Source of the DNA: JAFKKS01 sp050187875
Lineage (GTDB): Bacteria; Pseudomonadota; Alphaproteobacteria; Rhizobiales; Xanthobacteraceae
Length of the DNA stretch: 64,000 nt
NCBI GenBank assembly: GCA_050187875.1
Contig: JBFWXB010000026.1
Coordinates: 5,217-69,216 of the forward strand
Direction of reading: 5' to 3'
Positions 1 to 8,736 of this stretch are shown here, one piece after another. The notes beneath the pieces were generated by a model. It was given only the letters and a program-made list of their open reading frames with translations, ran no database searches and was not told the origin of the DNA. Each line of letters begins with the position of its first letter. The first letter of the stretch is position 1. The position numbers and the translations under genes are program-made.

Positions 1-465
1 ATCGACGCCATTCGCGCGCAGCGCCCGATCAAGGAAGACATGCGCGGTCGTGCCGGTGGTGGTCGCGATGCGCTTGCCCTTGAGGTCGGCGATGGTCTTG
101 ATCCCTTGGTCCGTGCGCACCCAAAGCTGCGCGGTTGCAAACTCGACGTTGTTGATCAAGAACGCCTTCCCCTGCCCCCGCGCCGGAAAGTTCGAGAGCA
201 CGGCGCCGGTCGCCAACATATCGAGGCTGCCGCCGACCATGGCCTGGAACAGTTCAAGGCCGGTGTTGAATTGGCGCAGCTCGAGCTCAACGCCCTGCTT
301 CGCGAAATCGCCGCGGTTGATGCCCGTCCAGATCTGTCCGTCAACTGCGAGCGTGTGGAGGTAGCCGACTCGGACCTTCTGTGCTCCTTGAGCGAGCGCT
401 GGGCGGGCCAATCCGGCAGCCGCGACCGCCGCGGCAAAACCAAGAGTCTGTCGACGTGTGAGCAT
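1..465 (-). CDS. ABC transporter substrate-binding protein, taurine/sulfonate/NMT1 type (3' end missing)
   Basis: The first 155 codons of a periplasmic binding protein are visible; the rest lies beyond the left edge. It opens with a twin-arginine-like signal (LTRRQTLGFAAAVAAAGLA) with likely cleavage after RPALAQ. The mature part begins KVRVGYL and contains a GDFAKQGVELELRQF segment and an 'IADLKGKRIATTTGT' segment, both typical of the TauA/SsuA/NMT1 family that binds sulfonates, nitrate or thiamine precursors. The ATG at 463-465 has a GGGAGAGG ribosome site just upstream. It lies 26 bp downstream of the ATPase gene in the same direction, completing a three-gene ABC importer. The substrate cannot be read from sequence. 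Confidence 0.85.
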   Translation of the reverse strand, partial: MLTRRQTLGFAAAVAAAGLARPALAQGAQKVRVGYLHTLAVDGQIWTGINRGDFAKQGVELELRQFNTGLELFQAMVGGSLDMLATGAVLSNFPARGQGKAFLINNVEFATAQLWVRTDQGIKTIADLKGKRIATTTGTTAHVFLDRALRANGVD

Positions 466-491
466 GTTTCCTCTCCCTGATGTTCGCCCGA

Positions 492-1310
492 TCACTCCGA
501 AAAGGAGGCCGAGCGTGTTTGATCCTGCTGCGCCTGATATTCGATCATGACGGCATCGCGGATATGCGAGCGCAGAGCGCCGAACTCCCGCGCTTCATGC
601 AATGATTCATCGCGCGGATAAGGAAACGGCACCGTGACGATCTCGCGGATGCGCGCCGGGCGCGCGGTGACGATGATGATCCGCGACGCGAGATAGATCG
701 CCTCCTCGACCGAATGCGTGATCAGCATGACGGTCTTCCGCTCAGCCGCGAGCGCTTCGAGCAGCAGGTTCTGCATGTTGGAGCGCGTCTGCGCATCGAG
801 CGCGCCGAAAGGCTCATCCATCAGGAGAAATTCCGGCTTTACGGCATAGGCGCGCGCGATCGCGAGGCGCTGACGCATGCCGCCGGACAGCGTCTTGGGG
901 TAGGCGCCGGCGAAGTCGGACAAGCCCATCAAGCGCATATAGCGATCGCAGATCGCGTCGATCTCGGCTTCGGGTGCCCGGTTGGCCTTGAGACGGAGGC
1001 CGAACGCGATGTTGTCCTTCACGGTAAGCCAAGGAAAGACACCGTATTCCTGGAAGATCACGCCGCGCTCCGGGCCAGGTCCCTGCAGCGGCTTTCCGTC
1101 CAGTAGCACCGCACCGCCTGTCGGCACGATGAAGCCGGCGAGCATGTTCATCATCGTCGTCTTGCCGCAACCGGACGGACCGATCACCGCAATGAACTCG
1201 CCCTCCGCGATGTCATAGCTCACGTCCTCGATCACACGCAGTGCGTCGGCGCCTGAGCCGAAAGCCAATGAGACATTCTGGAACTGGACGCGCGGCGCGG
1301 CGGCACTCAT
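492..1310 (-). CDS. ABC transporter ATP-binding protein, TauB/SsuB family
   Basis: A 272-residue nucleotide-binding subunit that would energise uptake by the adjoining permease and binding protein. Walker A is at residues 44-52 (GPSGCGKTT), the Q-loop at Q87, the signature LSGGMRQR at 141-148, Walker B FLLMDEP at 161-167 and the switch histidine at H199, so all catalytic elements are intact. Length and motifs match the nitrate/sulfonate/taurine (SsuB/TauB) branch. Its ATG overlaps the permease stop codon in an ATGA arrangement, implying translational coupling. Confidence 0.93.
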   Translation of the reverse strand: MSAAAPRVQFQNVSLAFGSGADALRVIEDVSYDIAEGEFIAVIGPSGCGKTTMMNMLAGFIVPTGGAVLLDGKPLQGPGPERGVIFQEYGVFPWLTVKDNIAFGLRLKANRAPEAEIDAICDRYMRLMGLSDFAGAYPKTLSGGMRQRLAIARAYAVKPEFLLMDEPFGALDAQTRSNMQNLLLEALAAERKTVMLITHSVEEAIYLASRIIIVTARPARIREIVTVPFPYPRDESLHEAREFGALRSHIRDAVMIEYQAQQDQTRSASFSE

Positions 1311-2089
1311 GTGATGCGCTCCTGCCAGGCGAGCAGACGCTTACTGATCCGGCGCAAGATCAGATCCATGACGAGGGCGATGAGGCCGATGCAGATGATG
1401 CCGACGTAGATGATATCGAGGAGGAAATAAGATGACGCATTCTGGATCAGCGCACCAAGCCCCTGCTGCGCCGCGATCAACTCGGCCGCGACCAACGTCG
1501 CCCACGCGACGCCAAGCGCGACGCGCAACGCGGTGAGGATATGCGGCACCGTGAGCGGCACGATCACCTTACGGAAGATTTCGCCGTCGGTCGCGCCAAG
1601 GGTGCGTGCCACCCGCACGTAAAGCGGGCTGATCTGCGCGATGCCCTCATACATCACGATCACGCCGGCGAAGAACGACGCGTAGAATAGAATGACCTCC
1701 TTCGCGAGCTCATCGACGCCGAAATAGACAATCACGAGCGGAATGAGCGCGATTGGCGGGAGGGCGCGGAAGAAGTTGATCACCGGATCGGCGAAGGCGC
1801 GCACGCCGCGATACCATCCGAGCAGGAAGCCGACCGGAACGGCACAGGCGATTCCGAGACACACACCGATAAGCACGCGGCGCGTCGACGCCCACATGTC
1901 GCGCAGTAAACTTTCGTGCGTGAGCAGTTCCCAGAACTTGGCGGCGACGCGGTGCGGCGCGGGCACGAGCGCAGGGCTGATGAGCCCGCTCGCATGGATG
2001 CCGTACCAGAGCAGCACGATCACGACCCATGGCGCCAGCACGAGCGCGGCCCGGGAGAGACGAGCGGACCAAGGGGGGCCATTTGCCAT
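1307..2089 (-). CDS. ABC transporter permease, TauC/SsuC family
   Basis: Inner-membrane permease with about six hydrophobic segments and a cytoplasmic EAA loop (VARTLGATDGEIFRKVIVP) that docks the ATPase. I chose the ATG at 2087-2089 (MANGPPWS). An in-frame TTG at 2123-2125 would add 12 residues but would place the coding start inside the palindrome at 2101-2124. Neither start has a good ribosome site, so the start is uncertain. It is the first gene of the minus-strand transporter operon and is divergent from the GntR gene at 2136, whose product probably controls it (inference). Confidence 0.88.
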   Translation of the reverse strand: MANGPPWSARLSRAALVLAPWVVIVLLWYGIHASGLISPALVPAPHRVAAKFWELLTHESLLRDMWASTRRVLIGVCLGIACAVPVGFLLGWYRGVRAFADPVINFFRALPPIALIPLVIVYFGVDELAKEVILFYASFFAGVIVMYEGIAQISPLYVRVARTLGATDGEIFRKVIVPLTVPHILTALRVALGVAWATLVAAELIAAQQGLGALIQNASSYFLLDIIYVGIICIGLIALVMDLILRRISKRLLAWQERIT

Positions 2090-2100
2090 CGCTGGCAGCG

Positions 2101-2124
2101 TGTCATACCATTGATAGGATGACA
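2101..2124. promoter_or_regulatory. Inverted repeat, candidate GntR operator between divergent genes
   Basis: A 24-bp imperfect palindrome with outer arms TGTCAT and ATGACA and matching CC/GG inside each half lies between the divergent permease and GntR genes. GntR-family dimers bind short palindromes of this size, and the site ends 11 bp before the GTG of the regulator gene. Autoregulation and control of the transporter operon are the natural reading, but this is inference from position and symmetry only. Confidence 0.5.
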
Positions 2125-2135
2125 AGAGGACCTGC

Positions 2136-2861
2136 GTGAGCGATCTCTTCTCCGGAAGCCCGGTGCCACGCTACGCGCAGCTTGCGGACCTGTTTCGTCG
2201 GCGTATCGCCCGCGGCGTCTGGTCGTCAGGCGCCCGGCTGCCGTCGAACGAAGCGTTGATGCAGGAATTCGACGTCGCCCGCGTCACCATTCGCCAAGCC
2301 GTCGATATCCTGGCTCGCGAGGGGCTCGTCGAAGCCCGCCAAGGCCGCGGCACCTTCGTCACCGGCAATGTGCGCAACGACCGCTGGCTCAAGGTGCAGA
2401 CGAGCCTCGCGAACCTCGCCGAAGTTTATCGTGACACGCAGCCCGAGCTTCTGAACCTGGTCGAGGAGATCGCCGAGGCGCCCCTTAGCCCCGAGGACGG
2501 CAAGCCAGCGCCGCGCTACTTCTATATGCGGCGCGTGCACTCGCAGAACGCCGTCCCCTACTGCATCATCTCCATCTATATCGACGATCGCGTGTTCCGG
2601 AAGAATCCGGAAGCGTTCCGGACGCAGACCGTCATCCCGATCCTCGCCAGAATGCGCCACCCGAAGATCGCCAAGGCGCGTCAGACGCTGACGATCGCGA
2701 CGGCGGATCTGGAGACCGCGCGCCATCTCGGCATCGGCGTCAACGCGCCTGTCGCCGAGGTGCGCCGCGTGTTCAGCGCGGCCGATGGAACCGTCATCTA
2801 TCTCGGCGAGGTCACCTATCGCGGCGACTTCGTCCGCCTCGAAATGGACCTGCAGCCGTGA
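2136..2861 (+). CDS. GntR family transcriptional regulator with UTRA ligand domain (HutC subfamily)
   Basis: A 241-residue repressor. Residues about 8-75 form the winged helix (YAQLADLFRRRIARGVW, then VTIRQAVDILAREGL and ARQGRGTFV). Residues about 90-238 form a UTRA-type ligand domain ending in the usual YLGEVTYRGDFVRLEMDL strands. It starts with GTG at 2136 preceded by AGAGGA. Its stop overlaps the GTG start of the enolase-superfamily gene, so the two are co-translated. The ligand is probably the substrate of that enzyme or of the divergent transporter, which is an inference from context. Confidence 0.9.
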   Translation: MSDLFSGSPVPRYAQLADLFRRRIARGVWSSGARLPSNEALMQEFDVARVTIRQAVDILAREGLVEARQGRGTFVTGNVRNDRWLKVQTSLANLAEVYRDTQPELLNLVEEIAEAPLSPEDGKPAPRYFYMRRVHSQNAVPYCIISIYIDDRVFRKNPEAFRTQTVIPILARMRHPKIAKARQTLTIATADLETARHLGIGVNAPVAEVRRVFSAADGTVIYLGEVTYRGDFVRLEMDLQP

Positions 2862-3994
2862 CGCCGATCCGATTGCGCCGGATCGAGGCGCTCGTCTTTC
2901 GCTATCCGCTGGAGGCGCCGGTCACAACGTCCTTCGGGACGATGCGTGACCGGCCGGCTGTTTTCGTGCGCGTGGAGGACGTTGACGGCCATGTCGGCTG
3001 GGGTGAGGCATGGTGCAATTTCCCCATGGTCGGCGCGGAGCACCGCGCGCGGCTGATCACCGAAATCATCGCACCGCTTATCCTCGATAGGGATTTCGAC
3101 GGCCCACGCGCGCTGTTCGATGAGGTCAGCGCAAAGACTGCTGTGCTGGCCCTACAGACCGGCGAGCCCGGACCGATTGCCCAGGCCATCGCGGGGATCG
3201 ACATCGCGGCATGGGACTTGGCTGGGCGACGGGCCGGCGTCCCGCTGTGGCGTCTGTGCGGCGGCGCTTCGCCGGCCATCCGCGTCTATGCGAGCGGCAT
3301 CAATCCCACTGCGCCCGAGCACACAGTCGTGCGCGCGAAGGCGCAAGGCCACCGCGCCTTCAAGCTGAAGGTCGGATTCGGCGCCGACAGCGATCTTCGC
3401 AATCTCCGCGCGGTGCGCGAAGTGATCGGTCCTCACGCTCGTTTCGCGGTCGACGCCAATCAAGCCTGGGATTTGGCGCAAGCGCAGTCGATCGCACCGT
3501 CGCTCGATGCGTTCGATCTTGCGTGGATCGAAGAGCCGATGCGGGCCGACTGCTCCTGGCAAGAGTGGCGCGCTCTGCGCCACTCGACCCGGACCCCTCT
3601 CGCCGCCGGCGAAAACATCGCCGGCCAGGCGGCGTTCGAAGCCGCCCTGGCGCAAAAAATTTTCCGTTTCGTGCAGCCGGACATGGCGAAATGGGGTGGC
3701 TTTTCCGGAACGCTACCAGTTGCTCGCATGATCCGTGAGAGCGGAGCGACATTTTGCCCGCATTATCTCGGCGGCGGCCTCGGCCTCCTCGCATCCGCTC
3801 ATCTCCTCGCTGCCGTGGGCGGAGACGGGCTGCTCGAGATGGACATCAATGAAAATCCGCTGCGTGAGGGTGTGATGGCGTCCACGCTGAAGCTCGTCGA
3901 CGGAACCGTTTGCCTTCCGGAGACGCCGGGCCTCGGTTGCGATTTTGATCCGGGCGCATTTGGTAAGTTCCGCGTACGGTCGATCGCAGTCTGA
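2858..3994 (+). CDS. Mandelate racemase / muconate lactonizing enzyme family protein (enolase superfamily)
   Basis: A 378-residue enolase-superfamily enzyme that abstracts a proton alpha to a carboxylate. Visible catalytic features are the KLK motif (K169, K171), Mg ligands D199 in VDANQAW, E225 in IEEP and E252 in AGENI, plus D275/K278 and H302 (CPHYLGGG) in the second half of the barrel. This set fits the MR/MLE subgroup but does not fix the substrate; sugar-acid dehydratase, racemase or cycloisomerase are all possible. The GTG start overlaps the GntR stop, so regulator and enzyme are one unit. Confidence 0.85.
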   Translation: MTPIRLRRIEALVFRYPLEAPVTTSFGTMRDRPAVFVRVEDVDGHVGWGEAWCNFPMVGAEHRARLITEIIAPLILDRDFDGPRALFDEVSAKTAVLALQTGEPGPIAQAIAGIDIAAWDLAGRRAGVPLWRLCGGASPAIRVYASGINPTAPEHTVVRAKAQGHRAFKLKVGFGADSDLRNLRAVREVIGPHARFAVDANQAWDLAQAQSIAPSLDAFDLAWIEEPMRADCSWQEWRALRHSTRTPLAAGENIAGQAAFEAALAQKIFRFVQPDMAKWGGFSGTLPVARMIRESGATFCPHYLGGGLGLLASAHLLAAVGGDGLLEMDINENPLREGVMASTLKLVDGTVCLPETPGLGCDFDPGAFGKFRVRSIAV

Positions 3995-3999
3995 TCATC

Positions 4000-4016
4000 T
4001 ATCGGCTCCGCCGATA
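4000..4016. terminator. Hairpin between convergent genes (weak terminator candidate)
   Basis: A perfect 7-bp stem (TATCGGC / GCCGATA) with a 3-nt loop lies 6 bp after the MR/MLE stop and about 100 bp from the end of the convergent cupin gene. There is no T-run on either side, so it is at best a weak or bidirectional terminator. Confidence 0.3.
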
Positions 4017-4119
4017 TCGGCGTCGCGAAGAATTTGCAGATTGCGGTGAACACACCGAATCGCCGAAATTCGCCGGGTCTTCACCGGGCCTGGCGCACTG
4101 TCACGCGCCGCCATGCAGC

Positions 4120-4629
4120 TCACTTACGATACTGCGCGTCGCTGACCTTCTCCATCCACTCGACATTCTTGCCGTCGAGGGCTTCCGCGATGGCGATGTG
4201 ACTCATTGCGGCGGTCGCGGACGCGCCATGCCAGTGCTTCTCGCCGGCCGGGAACCAGACAATATCGCCGGGACGAACGTCTTCGACCGGTCCGCCTTCG
4301 CGCTGAACCCAGCCGAGGCCCGTCGTGATGATCAAGGTCTGACCAAGCGGATGCGTATGCCAGGCGGTGCGTGCGCCCGGCTCGAACGTGACGATGGCGC
4401 CGCCAACGCGCGCGGGATCGCTGCCTTGAAAGGGCGAGTCGATCCGGACGTTGCCCGTGAACCAATCGGCCGATCCTTGGCGCGAGGGATGCGAGCCGGC
4501 TCGGGTGATCTGCATCATTCCACTCCTTTCGTGTGTCGCCGCCTCCGCCATCGTGCGTACGGCGCTTTCGGTCGTCACCACAGCCACAAGGCCGCCGGCG
4601 CCTGAGAGCACGGCTCTCCGCGTAATCAT
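4120..4629 (-). CDS. Cupin protein resembling manganese hydroxynitrile lyase, exported
   Basis: A 169-residue protein with a twin-arginine signal (MITRRAVLSGAGG) and one cupin domain (about 75-150). The metal set H91, H93, Q97 (WHTHPLGQT) and H132 (KHWHGA) has the same spacing as the Mn ligands H53/H55/Q59/H94 of cupin hydroxynitrile lyases such as GtHNL, and such proteins are often annotated as (R)-mandelonitrile lyase. Many relatives have no proven lyase activity. It sits 49 bp downstream of the aldehyde oxidoreductase large subunit on the same strand, so it probably acts in the periplasm with that enzyme. Confidence 0.8.
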   Translation of the reverse strand: MITRRAVLSGAGGLVAVVTTESAVRTMAEAATHERSGMMQITRAGSHPSRQGSADWFTGNVRIDSPFQGSDPARVGGAIVTFEPGARTAWHTHPLGQTLIITTGLGWVQREGGPVEDVRPGDIVWFPAGEKHWHGASATAAMSHIAIAEALDGKNVEWMEKVSDAQYRK

Positions 4630-4677
4630 GGCTGTCCTGTCTTTGTTGCGTTCGCTTGAGCCTTCGAGCCCCGCTCC

Positions 4678-6864
4678 TCAGAGCAGCTTGTCGAGCGTGA
4701 TCGGATAGTTCCGCACCCGCCGTCCCGTCGCGTTGTGGATCGCGTTGGCGACCGCGGCGGCAACGCCGCAGATGCCGAGCTCGGCGACGCCCTTGGCCTT
4801 CATCGGAGAGGAGATCGGATCGGCCTCGTCGAGGAAGATCACCTCCTGGTGCGGGATATCGGCATGCACCGGCACCTCGTAGCTCGCGAGATCATGGTTG
4901 ACGAAGAAGCCGGTGCGCTTGTCGACGACCAAATCCTCGGTCAAGGCCGCGCCGACCCCCATGGTCATTGCGCCGATCAGCTGGCTGCGCGCCGTCTTCG
5001 GATTGAGGATGCGGCCGCAGGCGCAGACCGCAAGCATGCGCCGGATACGCGTCTCGCGTGTCGCGACGTCGACGCCGACTTCGACGAAATGCGCGCCGAA
5101 GGTCGACTGCTGATACTTTTTGTCGAGATCGCCGTATTCGATCCCATCTTCGGCGACGAGGCCATCGGCGCCCGCGGCCTCGGCCAGCGAGACGCTGCGA
5201 TTGCCGGCGCGGACCTGTCCGTCCGCGAACACGGCTTCAGCGGAATTGAAACCGAGCTTCTGCGCCACGGCTTCGCGCAGCTTGACGCAGGCGGCATAGA
5301 CGCCGGCGGTCGAGTTGTTGCCGCCCCATTGTCCGCCGGAGCCGCAGGAGACCGGGAAATCCGAGTCGCCAAGGCGCGCCGTCACCTTCTCGAGCGGCAC
5401 ACCCATCATCTCCGCCGCGGTCTGGGCGATGATGGTGTAGCTGCCGGTGCCGATGTCGGTCATGTCCGTCTCGACCGTCACCGCGCCTTTGTTGTCGAGC
5501 CGCACGCGCGCCGCCGATTTCGTCAGCAGATTATTGCGGAAAGCGGCGGCGACACCCATCCCGACAAGAAAGCGGCCATCGCGCTCGCCTCCGGGCTGAG
5601 CACGACGCTTGCTCCAGCCGAAGCGTTCCATCCCGGTGCGCAGACATTCGATCAGATGGCGCTGCGAGAACGGCCGTTCCGGATGTTCGGGATCGACCTG
5701 CGTGTCGTTGAGAATGCGGAACTCCACCGGATCCATGCCGAGCTTCTCCGCCATCTCGTCGATCGCGATCTCGAGCGCCATCATGCCGGAGGCCTCACCC
5801 GGCGCACGCATGGCGTTGCTTTCGGCAAGGTTGAGCACGGCAAGCCGCATCGCGGTCATGCGGTTGGACCCCGCATAGAGAAGCCGCGTCTGGCTCACCG
5901 CCGTGTCCGGGTCACCGCCCGGCAGATCGCCAGACCAGCTCTCGTGGCCGATCGCCGTGATCTTGCCGTCGCGCGCCGCACCGATGCGAATGCGCTGGAT
6001 CGTCGCCGGCCTGTGCGTCGTATTGTTCGCCATGAGCGGGCGCGTCAGCGCGACCTTCACCGGCCGCCCGGCCGCGCGCGCGCCGAGCGCCGCGAGCAGC
6101 ACGTCGGCGCGCAGGAACAGCTTGCCGCCGAAGCCGCCGCCGATGAACGTCGACACGACGCGCACCTTGTCCTTGGGGACACGCAGCGTCTCGGCGAGAT
6201 CGTTCGCTGCCCAGGCGACCATCTGGTTCGAGGTCCAGACGGTGAGCTTGTCGCCATCCCATGCGGCGATGGAAGCATGCGGCTCCATCATCATGTGCGA
6301 CTGGTCGGGCGTCGTGTAGGTTGCGTCGAGCTGGACCGGCGCTTCGGCAAATGCACCGGCGAAATCGCCGACAGCGGTATCGGCCGGCCCGCCAAATCCG
6401 GGCTCAGACTTGACGGCCGATGGCTTTGCCGCTGCGAGATCGAAGGCGCCGTCGGTCCGGGTATATTTCACGCGGACGAGATACGCGGCGGCGCGGGCTT
6501 GTTCGAACGTCTCCGCAACGACAAGCGCGACCGCCTGATGATAGTGCTCGATCTCGGGTCCGCCGAGGAGCGTCGCCGTGTTCCGCGGCCCTTTGCCGAG
6601 CTTGCCCGCATTCCCGGCGGTGACGATTGCCAGTACGCCGGGCGCAGCCTTCGCTTCCGTAAGATCGATCGAGGCGATCCGCCCTTTGCCGATGGCTGCG
6701 CCAATGACGTAGCCATAGGCTTGGTTCGGCACGACGTCGTGCCGTTCGTAGGCGTAAGGCGCCGTGCCTGTCGTCTTCAGCCGTCCGTCGACGCGATCGG
6801 TCGGCTGGCCGATGACCTTGAGCTGATCGATCGGATTGGTCGTTGCCGGGGTGTCGAACCTCAT
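4678..6864 (-). CDS. paoC: Molybdopterin-binding large subunit of periplasmic aldehyde oxidoreductase (PaoC-like)
   Basis: A 728-residue xanthine-oxidase-family large subunit that oxidises aldehydes at a molybdenum centre. Landmarks are the N-terminal VDGRLKTTGTAPYAYE domain-entry motif, FIGGGFGGK, the MRAPGEASG cofactor loop, the GSGGQWGGNN segment, and the catalytic glutamate E695 in KGVAELGICG near the C-terminus, all at positions expected for the roughly 730-aa PaoC branch. It follows the FAD subunit by 4 bp and has no signal of its own. In this family the assembled complex is exported through the Tat signal of the FeS subunit. The order FeS, FAD, Mo subunit matches paoABC of Escherichia coli. 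Confidence 0.92.
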   Translation of the reverse strand: MRFDTPATTNPIDQLKVIGQPTDRVDGRLKTTGTAPYAYERHDVVPNQAYGYVIGAAIGKGRIASIDLTEAKAAPGVLAIVTAGNAGKLGKGPRNTATLLGGPEIEHYHQAVALVVAETFEQARAAAYLVRVKYTRTDGAFDLAAAKPSAVKSEPGFGGPADTAVGDFAGAFAEAPVQLDATYTTPDQSHMMMEPHASIAAWDGDKLTVWTSNQMVAWAANDLAETLRVPKDKVRVVSTFIGGGFGGKLFLRADVLLAALGARAAGRPVKVALTRPLMANNTTHRPATIQRIRIGAARDGKITAIGHESWSGDLPGGDPDTAVSQTRLLYAGSNRMTAMRLAVLNLAESNAMRAPGEASGMMALEIAIDEMAEKLGMDPVEFRILNDTQVDPEHPERPFSQRHLIECLRTGMERFGWSKRRAQPGGERDGRFLVGMGVAAAFRNNLLTKSAARVRLDNKGAVTVETDMTDIGTGSYTIIAQTAAEMMGVPLEKVTARLGDSDFPVSCGSGGQWGGNNSTAGVYAACVKLREAVAQKLGFNSAEAVFADGQVRAGNRSVSLAEAAGADGLVAEDGIEYGDLDKKYQQSTFGAHFVEVGVDVATRETRIRRMLAVCACGRILNPKTARSQLIGAMTMGVGAALTEDLVVDKRTGFFVNHDLASYEVPVHADIPHQEVIFLDEADPISSPMKAKGVAELGICGVAAAVANAIHNATGRRVRNYPITLDKLL

Positions 6865-6868
6865 GGCC

Positions 6869-7819
6869 TTACCCTCTCGCTTCCGTCAGCACGGCGTCGA
6901 GCGTGCGCTCGACCAGGGGCAGCTTGAATGCGTTCTCGTCCGTCGTCTTGGCGCCTGCGAGCAGTTGCGCGGTGACAGCTCTTGCGCCGCGCGGCATCTC
7001 GGCTTCGGCGGCCTCGACGCGCCACGGCTTGTGGGCGACACCGCCGAGCGCCACGCGTCCCGAGCCGTCCCGCTGCACGATCGCGCCAACCGAGATCAGT
7101 GCGAAAGCATACGAGGCGCGGTCACGGACCTTGCGATAGATGTGCGTGCCGCCGAGCGGCTTCGGCAGCGTCACGGCGGTGATCAACTCACCGGGGGCAA
7201 GCGTCGTCTCGACGTTCGGCGTGTCCCCCGGCAGTCGATAGAAATCGGCGATCGGAATGCTGCGCGACGAGCCATCCGAACGCACCGTTTCGACCATCGC
7301 GTCGAGCGCACGCATGGCCACCGCCATGTCGCTCGGATGCGTGGCGATGCAGGCATCGCTCGTGCCCATGATGGCGTGGTTGCGGGTGAATCCGCCGATG
7401 GCGGCGCAGCCGCTGCCGGGCTCGCGTTTGTTGCACGGCTGGTCCGTGTCGTAGAAATACGGGCAGCGCGTACGCTGAAGCAGATTGCCCGCGGTCGTCG
7501 CCTTGTTGCGCAGCTGTCCCGAGGCGCCCGCGACCAGCGCGCGCGAGAGCAGAGGATAATCGCGCCGGACGCGCACGTCCGCGGCGAGATCGGTGTTGCG
7601 CACCAGCGCGCCGATGCGCAAGCCGCCGTCCTGCATCTCCTCGATCTTGTCGAAGGCGAGGCCGTTGACGTCGATGAGATGAGTGGGCGCCTCGATCTCC
7701 AGCTTCATGAGGTCGAGCAGATTGGTGCCGCCGGCGATGAATTTCGCGCCTCGGATGCGCGCGGCCGCGGCGACGGCGTCCGCGGGTGAGTGGGCGCGCT
7801 CGTAGGTGAAGGCTTTCAT
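6869..7819 (-). CDS. paoB: FAD-binding subunit of aldehyde oxidoreductase with extra [4Fe-4S] cluster motif (PaoB-like)
   Basis: A 316-residue FAD subunit. IAGGTNLL (about 29-35) and TTAGNLLQ contact FAD. Between them and the C-terminal domain lies a cysteine insertion, C119, C129, C138 (CNKREPGSGC) and C157, typical of PaoB, which carries an additional [4Fe-4S] cluster absent from ordinary xanthine dehydrogenase medium subunits. The ATG at 7817-7819 overlaps the stop of the FeS gene (ATGA). A longer reading upstream would lie inside that gene and is not supported. Confidence 0.92.
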   Translation of the reverse strand: MKAFTYERAHSPADAVAAAARIRGAKFIAGGTNLLDLMKLEIEAPTHLIDVNGLAFDKIEEMQDGGLRIGALVRNTDLAADVRVRRDYPLLSRALVAGASGQLRNKATTAGNLLQRTRCPYFYDTDQPCNKREPGSGCAAIGGFTRNHAIMGTSDACIATHPSDMAVAMRALDAMVETVRSDGSSRSIPIADFYRLPGDTPNVETTLAPGELITAVTLPKPLGGTHIYRKVRDRASYAFALISVGAIVQRDGSGRVALGGVAHKPWRVEAAEAEMPRGARAVTAQLLAGAKTTDENAFKLPLVERTLDAVLTEARG

Positions 7820-8463
7820 GCTCGTCTCCCCGCCACTTCGGTGATGGCCTCGATGATGTTGGAATAGGCGGCGCAGCGGCAGATGTTGCCGCTCATGCGC
7901 TCGCGGAGCTCGATCTCGGTGAGTTCCGGCGCCGCCATCAGGTCCGCGCTCACATGGCTCGGAACGCCCGTCTTGATCTCGTCGAGCACTGCGACGGCCG
8001 AGCAGATCTGGCCGGGCGTGCAATAGCCGCACTGGTAGCCGTCATGCTTCACGAACGCCGCCTGCATCGCATGCAGGTTGTCCGGCGTGCCGAGCCCTTC
8101 GATGGTGGTGACGCTGTCGCCCGCATGCATCACCGCCAGCGTCAGGCATGAATTGATCCGGCGGTCATTGACGATCACCGTGCAGGCGCCGCACTGGCCG
8201 TGATCGCAGCCTTTCTTCGTGCCCGTGAGATGCAGGTGCTCCCGCAGCGCATCGAGCAGCGTCGTGCGCGGATCGAGCGCCGCCAAGCGATGCTCGGCGC
8301 CGTTGACACGCAGCGCAACATCGAGCGCGGCGGATGGGGCCGGGGTTGCTTGCGCCGCGGCGGGCGTCAGGGTTTCGGACATGATCTGACCTCCTACAAG
8401 AGCGCCACCGGTCACTGCGGCGACAGCCAGCACGTCGCGTCTCGTCACATTGGAGGGGGGCAT
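7816..8463 (-). CDS. paoA: [2Fe-2S] subunit of periplasmic aldehyde oxidoreductase with Tat signal (PaoA-like)
   Basis: A 215-residue electron-transfer subunit. A twin-arginine signal (TRRDVLAVAAVTGGALVGG) is followed by a plant-type [2Fe-2S] domain with C86, C91, C94 and C106 (CDHGQCGAC) and a second cluster domain with C145, C148, C195 and C197 (CGYC, CRC). The ATG at 8461-8463 has AAGGATCG upstream and is the first start that gives a proper signal peptide. It heads the paoABC-cupin operon, divergent from the LysR gene at 8737. Confidence 0.93.
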   Translation of the reverse strand: MPPSNVTRRDVLAVAAVTGGALVGGQIMSETLTPAAAQATPAPSAALDVALRVNGAEHRLAALDPRTTLLDALREHLHLTGTKKGCDHGQCGACTVIVNDRRINSCLTLAVMHAGDSVTTIEGLGTPDNLHAMQAAFVKHDGYQCGYCTPGQICSAVAVLDEIKTGVPSHVSADLMAAPELTEIELRERMSGNICRCAAYSNIIEAITEVAGRRA

Positions 8464-8691
8464 TTTCGATCCTTTACGTTCCACGGGCCGTCTCCGACCG
8501 CGGTTTCGCAAAACCCGGTGACATTTCGGAAATGTCGAAGCGCAATGCCCGCCTGCCGATCCGCGCGGCTCTTGTCCGAGCAATACGTGCCGCCGAGGCG
8601 ATAGGTGGGCCCGAACACATCTGCGTTCGCGCTTCGGACCCGAACAGCCCAACCAACGGCACGCGTTCATTTAGCGCGTGCCAGCGGCCGG

Positions 8692-8724
8692 GATTAGGCA
8701 GTAAAATCCACATGGACTTATCAG
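8692..8724. promoter_or_regulatory. 33-bp element shared with 11793-11825 (candidate LysR-type operator)
   Basis: This stretch, 12 bp upstream of the LysR start, matches 26 of 33 bases of the element upstream of the MFS gene at 11793-11825. The common core reads AAAATCC.CATG.ACTTAT, and the copy here contains an imperfect palindrome AAATCCA-CA-TGGACTT. Position upstream of a regulator gene and again upstream of a nearby exporter gene suggests binding by the same regulator; this is inference. The rest of the 273-bp gap to the pao operon shows nothing else I can name. Confidence 0.5.
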
Positions 8725-8736
8725 CGAGCCCGAATA

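Noticed and set aside
4735..6927. A 730-codon open frame on the plus strand opposite the aldehyde oxidoreductase large subunit
   Set aside because: It is antisense to a gene with intact cofactor and catalytic motifs, is rich in R, D, H and G as expected from reading GC-rich codons backwards, and shows no domain.
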